Assembly: GCF_008831285.2 (NCBI RefSeq)
Contig: NC_045140.1
Coordinates: 27,050,131-27,114,130 of the forward strand
Direction of reading: 5' to 3'
Origin: Nymphaea colorata
Lineage: Eukaryota; Streptophyta; Magnoliopsida; Nymphaeales; Nymphaeaceae
DNA: 64,000 nucleotides
Notes under the pieces: generated by a model
The model's input: the letters and a program-made list of their open reading frames with translations, nothing else
Told to the model about the DNA's origin: nothing
The model's database searches: none
Translations under genes and position numbers: made by a program
In this document: in pieces, positions 1 through 11,303 of the stretch
Layout: every line of letters begins with the position of its first letter
Numbering within the stretch: position 1 is the stretch's first letter

Positions 1-101
1 GTACAACTTAGTTGAAGTGGTTTAGTGGTACACCTTGCACATGGACTTGCATAATGTCAATATTTTTCTTCCATGTACATGTGGCTATCACACCTCCCAC
101 T

Positions 102-372
102 AAGCCTGGGCACCGGGCCGGGCCGCTGTTGGATACCCGGTACCTAAAAAACGTGACCCGGGCCTGCCCGATAAGTTCGGATCGGGCCCGATAAGTTCGG
201 ATAGGGCCCGATAATGATTTTTTTTATTTCTTATTAATATATATATATATATATATATATATGTATTTATAATATTTTATTACCATTAATTATTTTTTAT
301 GCATTATTTTATATTAAAAAATATTTTTTTAATGTAATCGGGCTGGGCCGGGCCGGCCCGATGCCCATGCTT
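102..372. mobile_element. Short GC-ended inverted-repeat element (MITE-like) with target site duplication
   Basis: The ends form an imperfect inverted repeat: AAGCCTGGGCACCGGGCC on the left against AAGCATGGGCATCGGGCC when the right end is read in reverse. The element is flanked by a direct repeat ACCTCCCACT (92-101 and 373-382), which can be extended by AAG on both sides. Inside lie two direct copies of CCCGATAAGTTCGGAT followed by an AT-rich core with a TA run at about 236-262. Length of about 270 bp, no coding capacity, and a target duplication of about 10 bp point to a non-autonomous DNA transposon. The superfamily is uncertain: 9-11 bp would suit Mutator-like elements. It lies upstream of the first visible SEC10 exon, probably in an intron. 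Confidence 0.7.
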
Positions 373-581
373 ACCTCCCACTAAGGTTTGCTGGAAGAGT
401 TTATGTTAAAATGTGGTTCTTATTGGGAATTGAAGCCTCTCGCAGATCATGCTTTAGTTTGTTGAAAGCTTGCTAGGACAGCTGCATCTGTTGGTTGCAT
501 TTCTAGTTTACTTTCAGTATATTTGCTTAGTACATGGTCATCCCTGTTAATGCTATTCCTGACTTTACTGTCTTAATTCAG

Positions 582-3500
582 GTCTCACTGAGTCTTTGTT
601 TATTGCCCATAAAGATGAGTATCCTGAATATGAGCAAGCTTCTCTAAGACAACTATATCAAGCAAAGGTACAGTTCTAACTCATTTGGTGCTAATTGTAC
701 AGAAAAATTTAAGCTATTGAGAAAATGAGTAGTTTTCTGACCTTTTCCTTTTTCTGCATTAGATGGAAGAGTTACGTTCTGGGATGCAACAACAGCCCGA
801 ATCAACCAATGCCCCCTTGTCACGTTCCAAAACAGCAGCTGTGCCACCTTCACAGCAGCAGATTTCTGTTACTGTTGTAACTGAGATTGTGCGATGGAAT
901 GAGGAGGCAATCAGTAGATGTGTTTTATTTTCTGCTCAGGTAGACAGCAAGTTTAGATGCTGATTTTTATTGTGTTGAGTAAAAATGAGAATGCAATTTA
1001 AAACATTTGTTTGAGTGGATAAGCAATTCAATCCCTCTGTTTTTCAAGAAGGAAAAAAATATCTGCAGATAGATAACAAGATCACCTATAAAATTCTAGT
1101 CATAGTCACTGATAAATGAAGCATAAAAAGTTGAGACTTTTCTGATGTGATCATATGTTGGATGAGGAGGTGCAATGGCTGGCGTGAAAGCTTGTGGAGA
1201 TATACTCAAGTGTCAAAAACCCAACTAGCAGGCTTAGTGGCCAGGCTAATCAGTTGAGTAAGATATCCAGTGAACTGATCTAAGTTTCAAACGAGTGACC
1301 AGGCTAGTCAAGTAGACTGTTGACTAGTCCTTAACTCATACATATATACGTGCATTCTTTGTATTGATATCTATGTTTCTGTATTTATTTCCATATAAAC
1401 TTATGGACATATTTTTGCTTATTGATAGCATAGTCACAAAAAACACTTTTTTTGAAAAAACCCTAGGTAAACGCGATAAATAAGTCTGCCGTTTAAAACT
1501 AAAAGAAACACTTTTTTTTTAAAAAAAAATGCCAACACAAAAAACGTGAATAAAACACGTTTTTTTTGTCATTTTTTTTCACATTCTTTAATGCAAAACT
1601 TCTTGTTTTCATTTTTTAATTTTTATTTTTTAATCTACTTATTTTTTGATGTTTGTATTGTTGAAATTAGAGGAGTTTATGTTTGTTGGTGGTTCTTTGT
1701 AATATTAAAGAGTTATAAGATCTCTTTAATATTTTCTTTATTTTAGATTGATGTAATCTGTAAATCTCTTTATAATAGAGATTAGGGTTAGTGAATATAC
1801 GTTTTCTCTCCCCAACTCTCACGACTTCAACTCTTTCTCTCTCTCTCCACGTCTCAAGGCTGCAACATGTGTTATTAGTTTCTCACTTATTTTATTTTCC
1901 CCTAATTTTATTTTTTTTTGAACTTTTAAAAATTACCATATTTTTCTCTTTTTTTTTCAAACTCCATGTATTATACCGAAGGAAAACCTCACTGTTTAAA
2001 ATGCGAGAAAGTTTTTTGTGACTGATTTATAGTCAAGCAACGTGAACCAAGTCGGACTGACTAGTCCCAATTAACCTTTTTAAGTTCTTGAAGGACCCGT
2101 GTTTGCCTAATTTTAACAACTTAATTTACTTGTATTTAAGCATTTATCAGATGATTATCAATCATGTTCCAAGTTTTCAAACTCGGATGTCTGTCAGAGG
2201 TCTTACCATAATCACTTACAATGTTTTCCATTGTCAAGATAAAGTGGAAATTGCAATAGTCATTGTTACATTAGTTGAAGGATAGTTGATGTCCAAGTAA
2301 TCTTTTTGTCTGTTGTTTTCCAGCCAACTACCCTTGCAAACCATGTCAGGGCAATGTTCACTTGCTTGCTTGATCAAGTAAGTCAAATGAAGTTATTTTA
2401 TGTTTTGACCTTTCTGTGTTGCTGCAAGCTGATTATGAGATTGATAAAAATTTTAGGTAAGTCAATACACAACTGAAGGCCTGGAAAAGACCAGAGAAGG
2501 TCTTAATGAAGCTGCAGCTTTGAGGGAAAGATTTGTTATTGGAACAAGTGTCAGTCGAAGGGTTGCTGCTGCAGCTGCTTCTGCTGTAAGAATCATTTTC
2601 AATATGCTTTTTGTTCTTATCATACCCTTTCTTGGGTGTTTCTTGAATATCTTACTGTCGCTCTCCTCTTGTATGTGCAATTGTGCATGCACTATTTGCC
2701 TTCGATTAGATAATCTTTCATGATTCTTTTGTGGGCATTTTTTTTGTCTTTTGTTTCCTTTATGGTTTTCGCTGGTGGAACTGCAGTCTAAAGTCTAAAC
2801 TCTAAAATTTATTCGTTTTATTGTTTGCTTTGATAATTTTTCAAAGGAAGTTCGGTAAATTATCCAGATGAAAGCTTAGATTGACTTGTTTATTTTGACA
2901 GGCAGAAGCTGCTGCAGCTGCTGGAGAAAGTAGCATCAGATCATTTATGGTGGCTGTGCAGCGGGCAGCAAGCAATGCTGCAGTTGTTCAACAAGTACGT
3001 TAGTTGCAAAGCTTTTGATTATGTTATCAATAAGAGGCATAGCTGATGTTTTGTCGAATTATCTTTTTCTTAAAACCGTCACATGCTCTCTGCAGTACTT
3101 CACAAACACAATTTCTAGGCTTTTATTGCCTGTTGATGGTGCTCATGCTGCCTCTTGTGAAGAAATGGCAACAGCTATGTCTAGTGCAGAGAATGCTGCA
3201 ATGAAGGGTCTCCAGCAGTGCATCGACACACTGATGGCTGAGGTTCACTTTTTGAGTTGGTTGCATATTTTAATATTTATTAACTCTCAGTTAGTGTTAT
3301 AATTTGCTTACTTGTCTATTTGCACATTCCTCATTGAGGTAGGTTAAACATCCTTAGGTCTACCCTGCCGAGAATTAGATGACATTCTTTTTGTTGAAGT
3401 CTGAGGAAGTTTAAATGCCAAACAGAGTCCTATCCTTTTTGGATTTAAACAAAATTATAACATGATGGAGTCCTCTATACCAAAGATATGGTCTTATGTG

Positions 3501-4475
3501 TCAATGATTGATGCTCAGTCTACTATCAAGTCTACCATGAAGTAATTTAGATATAGGTAGAAGGTCATCAAGAAAAGGTCAAGAAAGTAACAGATGCTAA
3601 TCTGTGCACCAAACAGCGAGATGCAATATTTATAGGCACTGTAGCACAGTATGGGAGTTCATCTTCGTGTCATTTCTTGAGCAATCCAACTTGCTAGCCA
3701 GACTGCAAATCTGGCTTCACAAAGACTTGAAAAAACCCTGTTAAATTGAATGGAAGACTAGTAATTATGGTAGGTTTGTTTTTTCACAATATTGTAATAA
3801 ATGTCATTTATAATTTTAATTATTTACTTTTTTCGTGATAACTACAACAGAGAAAAGGATGTCATCTACGATGCAGAAGTTGATTATCATATAATGAGAA
3901 GTTGCAATAAAAGATCATTTTTCCAAATGACCAACACAAATAACTTAACATGCGGTATTTGTCGATGTGCATGTCTTGCGACTTTTGCCTTGTTCAGAAA
4001 ATGCACTAAAGTTATAGTGGCCTTTCTGGTTATTGGTTTGAGTTTACAATGTTTTCCTTGTTGGAATTATCCAGGTGTATTCTTTTGACCTAATTGAACA
4101 TTATATGCAGGTAGAAAGGCTTCTTTCTAGCGAACAAAAAGCCTCAGATTACCGAACACCTGATGATGGGAATGCACCCGATCACCGACCTACTAATGCT
4201 TGTATAAGGTACAAATTTTTCTCATTGGGAGGTCTTCAAACTGAAAATTAGTTGTAAACGGATGATTTGTTGAGAAAATACTTGTGGTTCACTTCTCTGT
4301 CACGTGGACACTCCAAGAGCTCACCTCATTGCACCAGCAATGGTGCAGGCATGGGTTCCATGTTGACTCACTACATTCATTTAGCAGCCATTACAAGTGC
4401 AGTCAAACTGTGCGGAGCATTTTCAAAAAGCTTGGATGTGGAGACTAACCGAGTCTCTCTCTCTGTCTCTGTGTG

Positions 4476-4507
<32 letters not shown>

Positions 4508-4527
4508 TCTCTCTCTCTCTGTGTGTG

Positions 4528-4570
<43 letters not shown>

Positions 4571-6216
4571 CTACATATATAAACAAGCAGTACATACATT
4601 CATAAATCATAAATAATAATTTACAAACTAAGAAGAAAATTGAATAACGAGTGTACTAGAATGTGCAGAATAAAAATTCGATTTCATCCCCACTAAAAGG
4701 CCCACCAGTTGCAGACATTCCTGTGACACTTTCACATCTGGAGAGAGAGATCTTGTGTCTAAGAGGTTGCCAGAGAGACCGTCTTTTGTTCAGATGTATT
4801 GTTTCTTTCTTTTCTGATTGCTTAAGGTTGTATTTATCCAAAACTGGAAAACTGTATGCAATGTTGTTGATTGTCTCCATGGTGTGATGCATGCTGCACC
4901 AGCACCCAAGAGCCCTGTCTGTGTGCATCAGATTTTACTTCACTCAAGCTGGGTTGTGTCTGTGACTCTCTGGTGCGATGGATGCTGCACCAGCACCCAA
5001 GAGGCCTGTCTGTGTGCTTCAGATTTTACTTTGTCTCAAGCTGGGGTTCGTCAAATGAGTCAGACTGACCGATTTATCCCAAGAGCCTCCCAAGCTGGGC
5101 ATTGTCAAATGATTCATAAACTGACTGACTTATTAGCTTAATTTATATATTATGCTTTTGCAATGTAACATTTCTAAATTTTGTTTTGCTTTTGATATTG
5201 AACTCTGGCTATAATACATACACACATGTATGCCTGTATATGTGTGTGTATATATGTCTCTAGAAAATGAGCATTAGTGTGCATCCTCATTAAGCGTCCA
5301 ATCAACTTCAGATGGCTTACAAGTGGACTTCTAGCTTTTGAAAAAAGTACGAGTTATCTTTTGAGCTGTGTCAGCTGACAGCAACCTGTCTTTCTTCTTT
5401 GAGTGAACAGCCTTCCATCACAGCCACATGGGTATGTTGTTTTAGGAGGAGTACCCGTACTGGTCACACCGTACGGTGTCGAACAGGTACCAGTACGGTC
5501 ACTGTCTCTGATTCTGTGTCTGTCCAAAAATGGACTCGGTCAAACATGGACTGAGTCCATTTTGTCCAAAAATTAGGGCTTTTTTTAATATATGCTTTTG
5601 AAAACACAGAGCCCTCGATAGAGTTGAGGGCTCTGTTTCATTCTTCTCTGCTGGAGTTTGCTGAGGAAGAGAATGCGACCTCCAGCGGAAACAATTTGGG
5701 CTGATTTGGATGATATTTCTTCCGGCGTCCTCTGGCGATTTTCCTGCATCAAGTATTTTTCTTTTTATTGTTGTTCTTAGTAGTGCTTTTGTTTTTCTTT
5801 TTCTACTGATTTGTCAATTTGTTCATCCTTTTTTTTTTCTTCAAAAATCATATTGTCTGCCCTTTCTCTTTTATATTTATATGAACCATGCTCCACAATG
5901 CTGAGCCATTCCAGTATTTTCTGTATTTGGTGCCTAAATCTTGTATTTTCTGTAACTGAGCTATTCCAGTTCGGCATTTAGCGCTTAAATTCCAGTTCCA
6001 CAATGCTGAGCCCTGTTTTGGCTGTGACAATGCGACTGATGTTCATATTTGACTATCTAGGGGGCTGATCAGTCATCCATATGCTTAAAGTTTTTCATAA
6101 GTTTTTTAAACACAATGCTGCAAGAGCCATTGATATATATTTTCTATGTTGTTTATTTGTTTATGTTGATATATATATTTTATTTTCATATATATTTTCT
6201 AAGTTTTTGTTTCTTG

Positions 6217-6254
<38 letters not shown>

Positions 6255-7828
6255 CACCTAATTTTTTTGAAAATGGTCTGTACACGTGCCAGTACTCACG
6301 CCGGTACTTGTACTCGTTACTATGTGACATAGCCTTCCGTCCGATTAAGTAAGATTGGGTTATTCAAGTTGGTGGAATAATAGTGGTCAGGTGCATGTGT
6401 GTGTGTGTGCATCTGTGAGTATAGAGAGAGAGAGATTGCATATGCACCCCCAGTTTTTGGAGGAGAGCTGCTCCAGCACCTACATCTATGTGAGAGTTGT
6501 TCATCGTAAATCTTCATGGAAAAGCAAAGGGAGGAACAAATCAGAAGACAATTCACCCAATTTTTTCTCCTTTTCACAGGGTTGTTGCATACCTCTCGCG
6601 GGTGCTTGATACTGCGTACACTGCACTAGAGGGACTGAACAAACAAGCTTTTCTGACAGATCTGGTAGGTGGTTCAGTTGTCTTGAAATTATAAAATTTT
6701 GCAGTTATTTATTCTTGTGTTTCTCATAATTTGAATTTTCTTGCCGAAATTTGTTGAAAAATTAGTTGGCTTTGCATGGACTGCGAAGCTTAGTTGTCTG
6801 AAAGGACACTTTGGATCTGTGGGTCTGTGAATCAATCTGTTGCTTGGCAGGCTTGAAATTGTTTGTGATGCCAGAGTTCTCTCACCTGTGTCTATGCATA
6901 TCTAAGTCATAATTCTCTTGCTTATTTATCTCCACATGCTGCCATCTTTTTTTATCCACGTTGTTATACAAATGAATTTTATTTACTAATTGGAAGCGCT
7001 GGATTTGCAACTTTCTTTAGGGTAACCGCTTGCATAAAGGACTTCTTAATCATTGGCAAAAGTTTACGTTCAGTCCCAGGTAAGGACCATTTTCTTATAG
7101 TTTCTTCTGGGAATTTATCGATTCTCTGTTCTCTTTGATTAGTTGGTCTAACTATTGAATTATTACATGGTTAGTTGCAACACCTACACTTTTCACCAGT
7201 TATATGCTTGAGTGCTTAGTGAGCCGTTCAGTTTCTAAAGTAACGATAAGCCAGTTGTCCTTTCCTCTAAATTGTCCACGTTTGAATATATTCCCTTCTT
7301 TCCACAGCTGTATTATATGCAGGAAAATATCAGGTTTTATTGTGAAGTTTCCAATCTCAGTTTCCTTTTGTAATATTTCTCTTTTGTAGTGGTGGACTGC
7401 GACTAAAACGTGATATAACTGAGTATGGGGAATTTGTGCGAAGCTTCAATGCTCCAGCAGTCGATGAAAATTTTGAGATGCTTGGAAAGTAAGTCACTGG
7501 CTCGTAGTTGCCATTGTTTTTTAGCCATTACTTGTCGAGTACCTGCTGATGGATGCTTATTGAGTTAATTGTGCTTTTAGCATGGCGAATGCTCTTATTG
7601 TTGCTCCTGAAAGCATTGTCACCTTATTCGAAGGAAGCCCAAATATTAGAGCTGATGCACTCAGGTACTTGAATCACTGGTAGTTTTATATGAATCAAGG
7701 TGACGACTTATAGATTTGATTCTAAGTTTTGGAGCTTTGCTTGCGATGGCAGGTTTGTGCAATTGCGTGAAGATTACAAGACGGCCAAGATTGCTTCCAG
7801 ACTTGCTTCCCTGGCGGTTTCAGAATAG
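582..7828 (+). CDS. SEC10: Exocyst complex component SEC10, C-terminal half (5' end outside window)
   Basis: SEC10 is a subunit of the octameric exocyst, which tethers secretory vesicles to the plasma membrane before fusion. Twelve exons can be joined with GT-AG borders and a continuous frame: 582-667, 763-939, 2324-2377, 2457-2585, 2902-2994, 3096-3242, 4111-4208, 6580-6664, 7021-7079, 7390-7488, 7581-7664 and 7753-7828, giving about 395 residues. Landmark stretches match plant SEC10 as I know it: LLLPVDGAHAASCEE, ACIRVVAYLSRVL, ALEGLNKQAFLTDLGNRL, HWQKFTFSPSGGLRLKRD and a C-terminal LREDYKTAKIASRLASL. An alanine-rich helix (VAAAAASAAEAAAAAGES) spans the exon 4/5 junction. Plant SEC10 is about 830 residues, so roughly the first half lies left of the window. 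The stop is TAG at 7826-7828. It converges with the kinase gene on its right. Family assignment is firm; single splice sites are read by eye. Confidence 0.95.
1432..2023. mobile_element. Candidate inverted-repeat element in a SEC10 intron
   Basis: A perfect 13-bp inverted repeat AGTCACAAAAAAC bounds a 592-bp AT-rich segment with long A and T runs and no convincing coding frame. I could not see a clear target duplication at the borders. The flanks on both sides carry related GACTAGTCC-type motifs (near 1321 and 2058), so an older nested repeat is possible. It sits between SEC10 exons 2 and 3. Confidence 0.35.
4453..4580. repeat. Compound microsatellite (CT/GT/TA/CA), internally duplicated
   Basis: The order CT-run, GTGTGTATATACAC, CA-run occurs twice in succession (about 4453-4507 and 4508-4571), so the whole compound block seems to have been duplicated as a unit. 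It is in the SEC10 intron between 4208 and 6580. The CA and GT parts make it partly self-complementary. Confidence 0.9.
4881..5065. repeat. 91-bp tandem duplication in a SEC10 intron
   Basis: Two adjacent copies begin GGTGTGATGCATGCTGCACC (4881) and GGTGCGATGGATGCTGCACC (4972). They stay in register through CAGCACCCAAGAG, CCTGTCTGTGTG and TCAGATTTTACTT, and end around CTCAAGCTGGG. The period is 91 bp. The copies differ by scattered substitutions, so the duplication is not brand new. Both copies are open in one frame, but nothing else supports coding. Confidence 0.9.
5449..6322. mobile_element. Possible inverted-repeat element in a SEC10 intron
   Basis: The left edge GAGTACCCGTACTGG and the reverse complement of the right edge, GAGTACAAGTACCGG, are similar, and both subterminal zones are rich in GTAC motifs. 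The interior is AT-rich and includes a long TA microsatellite (about 6218-6253). No clear target duplication is visible and no transposase frame is present. An old non-autonomous element is the most economical reading. Confidence 0.3.
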
Positions 7829-9074
7829 TAGAGGCTAAGATTCTGCTTTTGGACCACTTTTCTTTTTGTTGTCTTTGGTATGCGGCTGTCAATATATGAT
7901 CATATTCCTTACGCCGACCTTGCTTCTTTGTGTTTTATTCCTCGTTTGTTTTTGGTTTTTCTGCACAAGTTTTTTACATTCTTTTCATCCATCTCTATTT
8001 ATAAAGATGATTCCAAGGATGATAAGATAGTATCATCCCAAGTGACGTGGCGACCAAAAGATCTTTATTGAGATGAGGGCTGGCCAAGTGTATTAGGTTT
8101 AGACAACGTGGACGTTGGGATCTCTCTATCTTCTGTCTGTGTGTGTGCGCGTCTGTGGTCGCAGTGATGTCCTCTGGTCTTAATCTGTATCCTTGAAGCA
8201 CTTCGTCGATCGTTATTGGAATGAAATGGGTTGCGCTACGACGGAATCTGTTATCCAAACAAAAATTGGGGCCTGCTCCCCTGGACAGCTGTATCTGAAC
8301 TGGATGTTATTTTAATTATTTAAAAACATTATTAATGCTGAATGAAAGGCGATACTCATCAGTCCTGTTCGATTTCATCGAGAGTACTTCATAACAATGA
8401 GTTTTCTAAGAGGAATGGCCATGATTCGTAGTCACTACTGTGTGTTTTAAGCTCGATGCAGGGTCGATTACTCGGAAAACACATCGAACTCTGCAGGGTG
8501 GCTAGCTCAATCTTTTCGAAGTTTTTCTTTTTGGGAAGCCACACGATCTTTTTTGTTTTTTTGGTTATGCAAGGAAAATTCTTTGTACGTGAAGTTTTTA
8601 AATGCAATGGCAAAGTTTCTTAAGTCAAAACTTTGTGCAAGAGAAAAAAAAGGTAAATGTCCTCCGCTTTCTCCGAGAAGCCTTAAGGCACAGACCACAT
8701 AATGTGCTCACATCTTGACAGTAGAACCCCGTGGTTAGCCCACTATCGATCTTGTTCTGAACTCATTAGAAATTTGATTAAGCCTGTCAACTTAAAAATC
8801 CTTTACAACTTCCTCGGACCATCTGCTCAGCTCTTGGTTATTGAAGAAGGTTGGTAAAATACTTGAAACTGCGAAATCTATGGTAAATCTGCTTCTTTGT
8901 CAAACAGCGTGTCAATTGTAATGCATAAAGCTACAAAGTTCATTCGTCAAACAGCCGTTAAAAAGAGAACTTGGCTGCATTCTACCAACTGAATTGATTA
9001 AAATTCAAAACTTCACCTTAAAAAAATGCAAGAACCGTGTAAAGACTTTGGCAATGTAGATAACAACTAAATAG

Positions 9075-9210
9075 AACTCCTTTTGCATCATCAAGCTAAC
9101 CTCACTGTCAGAATGCATTCAGTTAAATTTATGAATGCAAATAAGAACTTAAAAACAAACTCCTTTTGCATTATCAAGATAGCCTCACCATTAGAATGCT
9201 TTCAGATATG
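9075..9210. repeat. 83-bp tandem duplication
   Basis: AACTCCTTTTGCATCATCAAG at 9075 recurs as AACTCCTTTTGCATTATCAAG at 9158. Both copies continue through CCTCAC and TAGAATGC/CAGAATGC to TTCAG. Copies are about 85-90% alike by eye. Confidence 0.8.
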
Positions 9211-9430
9211 TAGGCAGAAGGAAACCAGAGAATTTGGTACCCATGCTCTTGTTCAATTGTAATTAACTCTCATGCAAAATATGCTGGCAGCAGAAGCCAG
9301 GTGCACTAACTTGGTGCATCTCGGTTGCCCTCTTAGTCGTTGCCTGCGATGGAGTTCAACGCATTATATATATATTGGAATTTGAAATATTCTAGTCAGA
9401 TTGAAACACGACATTATGTTGATGCTCTTA

Positions 9431-9540
9431 GAGGGCATTTGGCAACAAGAATACCAACACACAGTTCTACGAATCTATGCCAATCTTTAGAACAAATTCA
9501 TAGAACATCATGTTAGTGTTCTTTGTTGCCAAATGCTCTC
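9431..9540. mobile_element. Small hairpin MITE
   Basis: GAGGGCATTTGGCAACAA at the left end pairs with GAGAGCATTTGGCAACAA read from the right end on the opposite strand. The pairing extends inward imperfectly (about 30 bp per arm), leaving a central loop in a 110-bp element. Ends of the GGGCATTTGGCAA kind are common in hAT-type MITEs of plants. The target duplication is not obvious. Confidence 0.65.
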
Positions 9541-11303
9541 CTATCATTTGTTGTCTGTTGGCACAGTCAATATCTGCACAGTTCTCACTTCATGCATGTT
9601 TACCTTAACGTTATTGGAGGACCGTACAACTATTCCAGTTGTGTCAAAAGTTGCCAGCAAGGTAGCTGCAAGTTTTTTTTCTTTCAATGAATTTTGTAGA
9701 AAAATTTGAACCTCAACACTCGTGACAGCAGCAGTTAAATCCCCTACCAGAGTTGAGATGGTCGTGATGGGCGCTGTAATTATGACTGTCCATCTGACTC
9801 TCTTCCAAGCAGCAATAGATGGTATACCAAATTCAGAAGACGATGAAGTATGAAGATGGGGATTCCCCTTTCAAGCCCTAGGTGGCGAACGATGGATGAG
9901 AACGAGTTGCCCTAAGCCTAGGTGACTGATGCTGAAGGCGACGATTGATTTTGTAGAAGAGAAGGAAATGATAAAGACAAAGAAAAAGGTTGCTTTACAA
10001 ACTTATCCGTGATATTCGCAAACAATTTGTGAATCCATCAGTGATTGTTATTGATGAATCAATCTGTCTTATTCTTAATTGGTCCAAATTAGTCCTGAAA
10101 CTAAATTCGCTGACTGACCTGACCGCTTAAGGAAAAAGAAAATAAACAAAGTTGCATTTAAGGGTGCTGTAAATGGCACAAGCTCATTTTTTGTTATGGC
10201 AAGCGAATAATCAAAATTAAACAACATAAGCATGGGATTATCTCGAAACTGCAAATGTAAAATGAATTTGTCAACCAACACGCTATAGGGCATAAATCGT
10301 AGAGAATTTTGATCTGTTTATTTTGTAAGTTCCGTAAGTTCCTGATCAGCCTAGTCAGTATGTTATTTGGTTGTGTAAAAGTAGCAGATTTCGACGATGA
10401 TCGTATCCACGTTTACAAAATCGAAAATACAAGGACATGTAGAAAAAATGCGAGGAGGCTGCTCTCCAGAATTAGGATTTCTGCTAGGGCACAATTTATC
10501 GTAACATCACAATGAGTACAATGAGTAAGTAAGACACGAGCCGCACTCGAACACATGGCACAGATCAACTAAAAAAGGACATCTATGAATATGATCTCCT
10601 TTTCCAACCATTTGCAAATTTTCTTGAACAGCAGAAGATCCAATTTTCTACTATGGAGAACAGGGGGAAGCCACTCAACAAAAGCCATCGTAGCAACTCT
10701 GATGGAAAGGAAAGGACAACCCTAGGGCAGGGAAATGTTTTGAATGCCCCCATTCAAACAAAAATCATCCACAACGTCGTCAGAAAACTTTTTCCCATCA
10801 CTAAACCGTCCTACACCAGTTAGCACAAGAAGGCATTTTGTTGGCCTTCCACAGACTTGGGTGAGCTTGGGAGATATGTGTGGGTTAGCTTGGGAGATAT
10901 GTCACAAAATAACTTCCTCTCCTTAAGCGAATGCAACTTTCTTGTTCTTTCTTCTTCGTCTATGGGCAGGACGGCATTGTGACTTGTCATCACAACTTCG
11001 GCAAAAGCAGACCCAAAGCCTGAAAAATGATACAGTGGTAAAGCTTCAACTGAACATAACGACTGCACTCACATAACTCGACCAAGCTTATTTAATTGCC
11101 GAAATAACTTTTTTTTCCCGGTCTTCCATCTCTGTACATTGCAGGATTCTTCGGTTTCCCTGGAGCTTGTTGTGTAGCACCTGGCGGCTGGTTTCTGCCC
11201 AGATCAATGTGGAATTGTTTTTTGGCTGTTCAATGTGTTCATCCACGCAAAGAACTGGCTGTAGCAGAAGTTCCTTGGAAATCTTCCTAAGGCCCTGTGC
11301 TTG

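Larger units (their letters stand above)
7829..11303. other. Intergenic region between SEC10 and the ATN1-like kinase
   Basis: The two genes converge here, so this holds both 3' untranslated regions. I see no gene: open frames are under 90 codons and resemble nothing. It contains an 83-bp tandem duplication (9075-9210) and a 110-bp hairpin-forming element (9431-9540). The stretch near 9750-10000 contains the word CCCTAGGTGGCG and a related CCTAAGCCTAGGTG but has no clear borders. Confidence 0.6.

Noticed and set aside
4267-4610. Frames over 4267-4610 on both strands
   Set aside because: They translate a CT/GT/CA microsatellite into alternating His-Thr and Val-Cys runs.
4818-5141. 107-codon frame over the 91-bp duplication
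   Set aside because: Opened by the tandem duplication (91 is not a multiple of 3, so the copies are read in different frames); lies inside a SEC10 intron.
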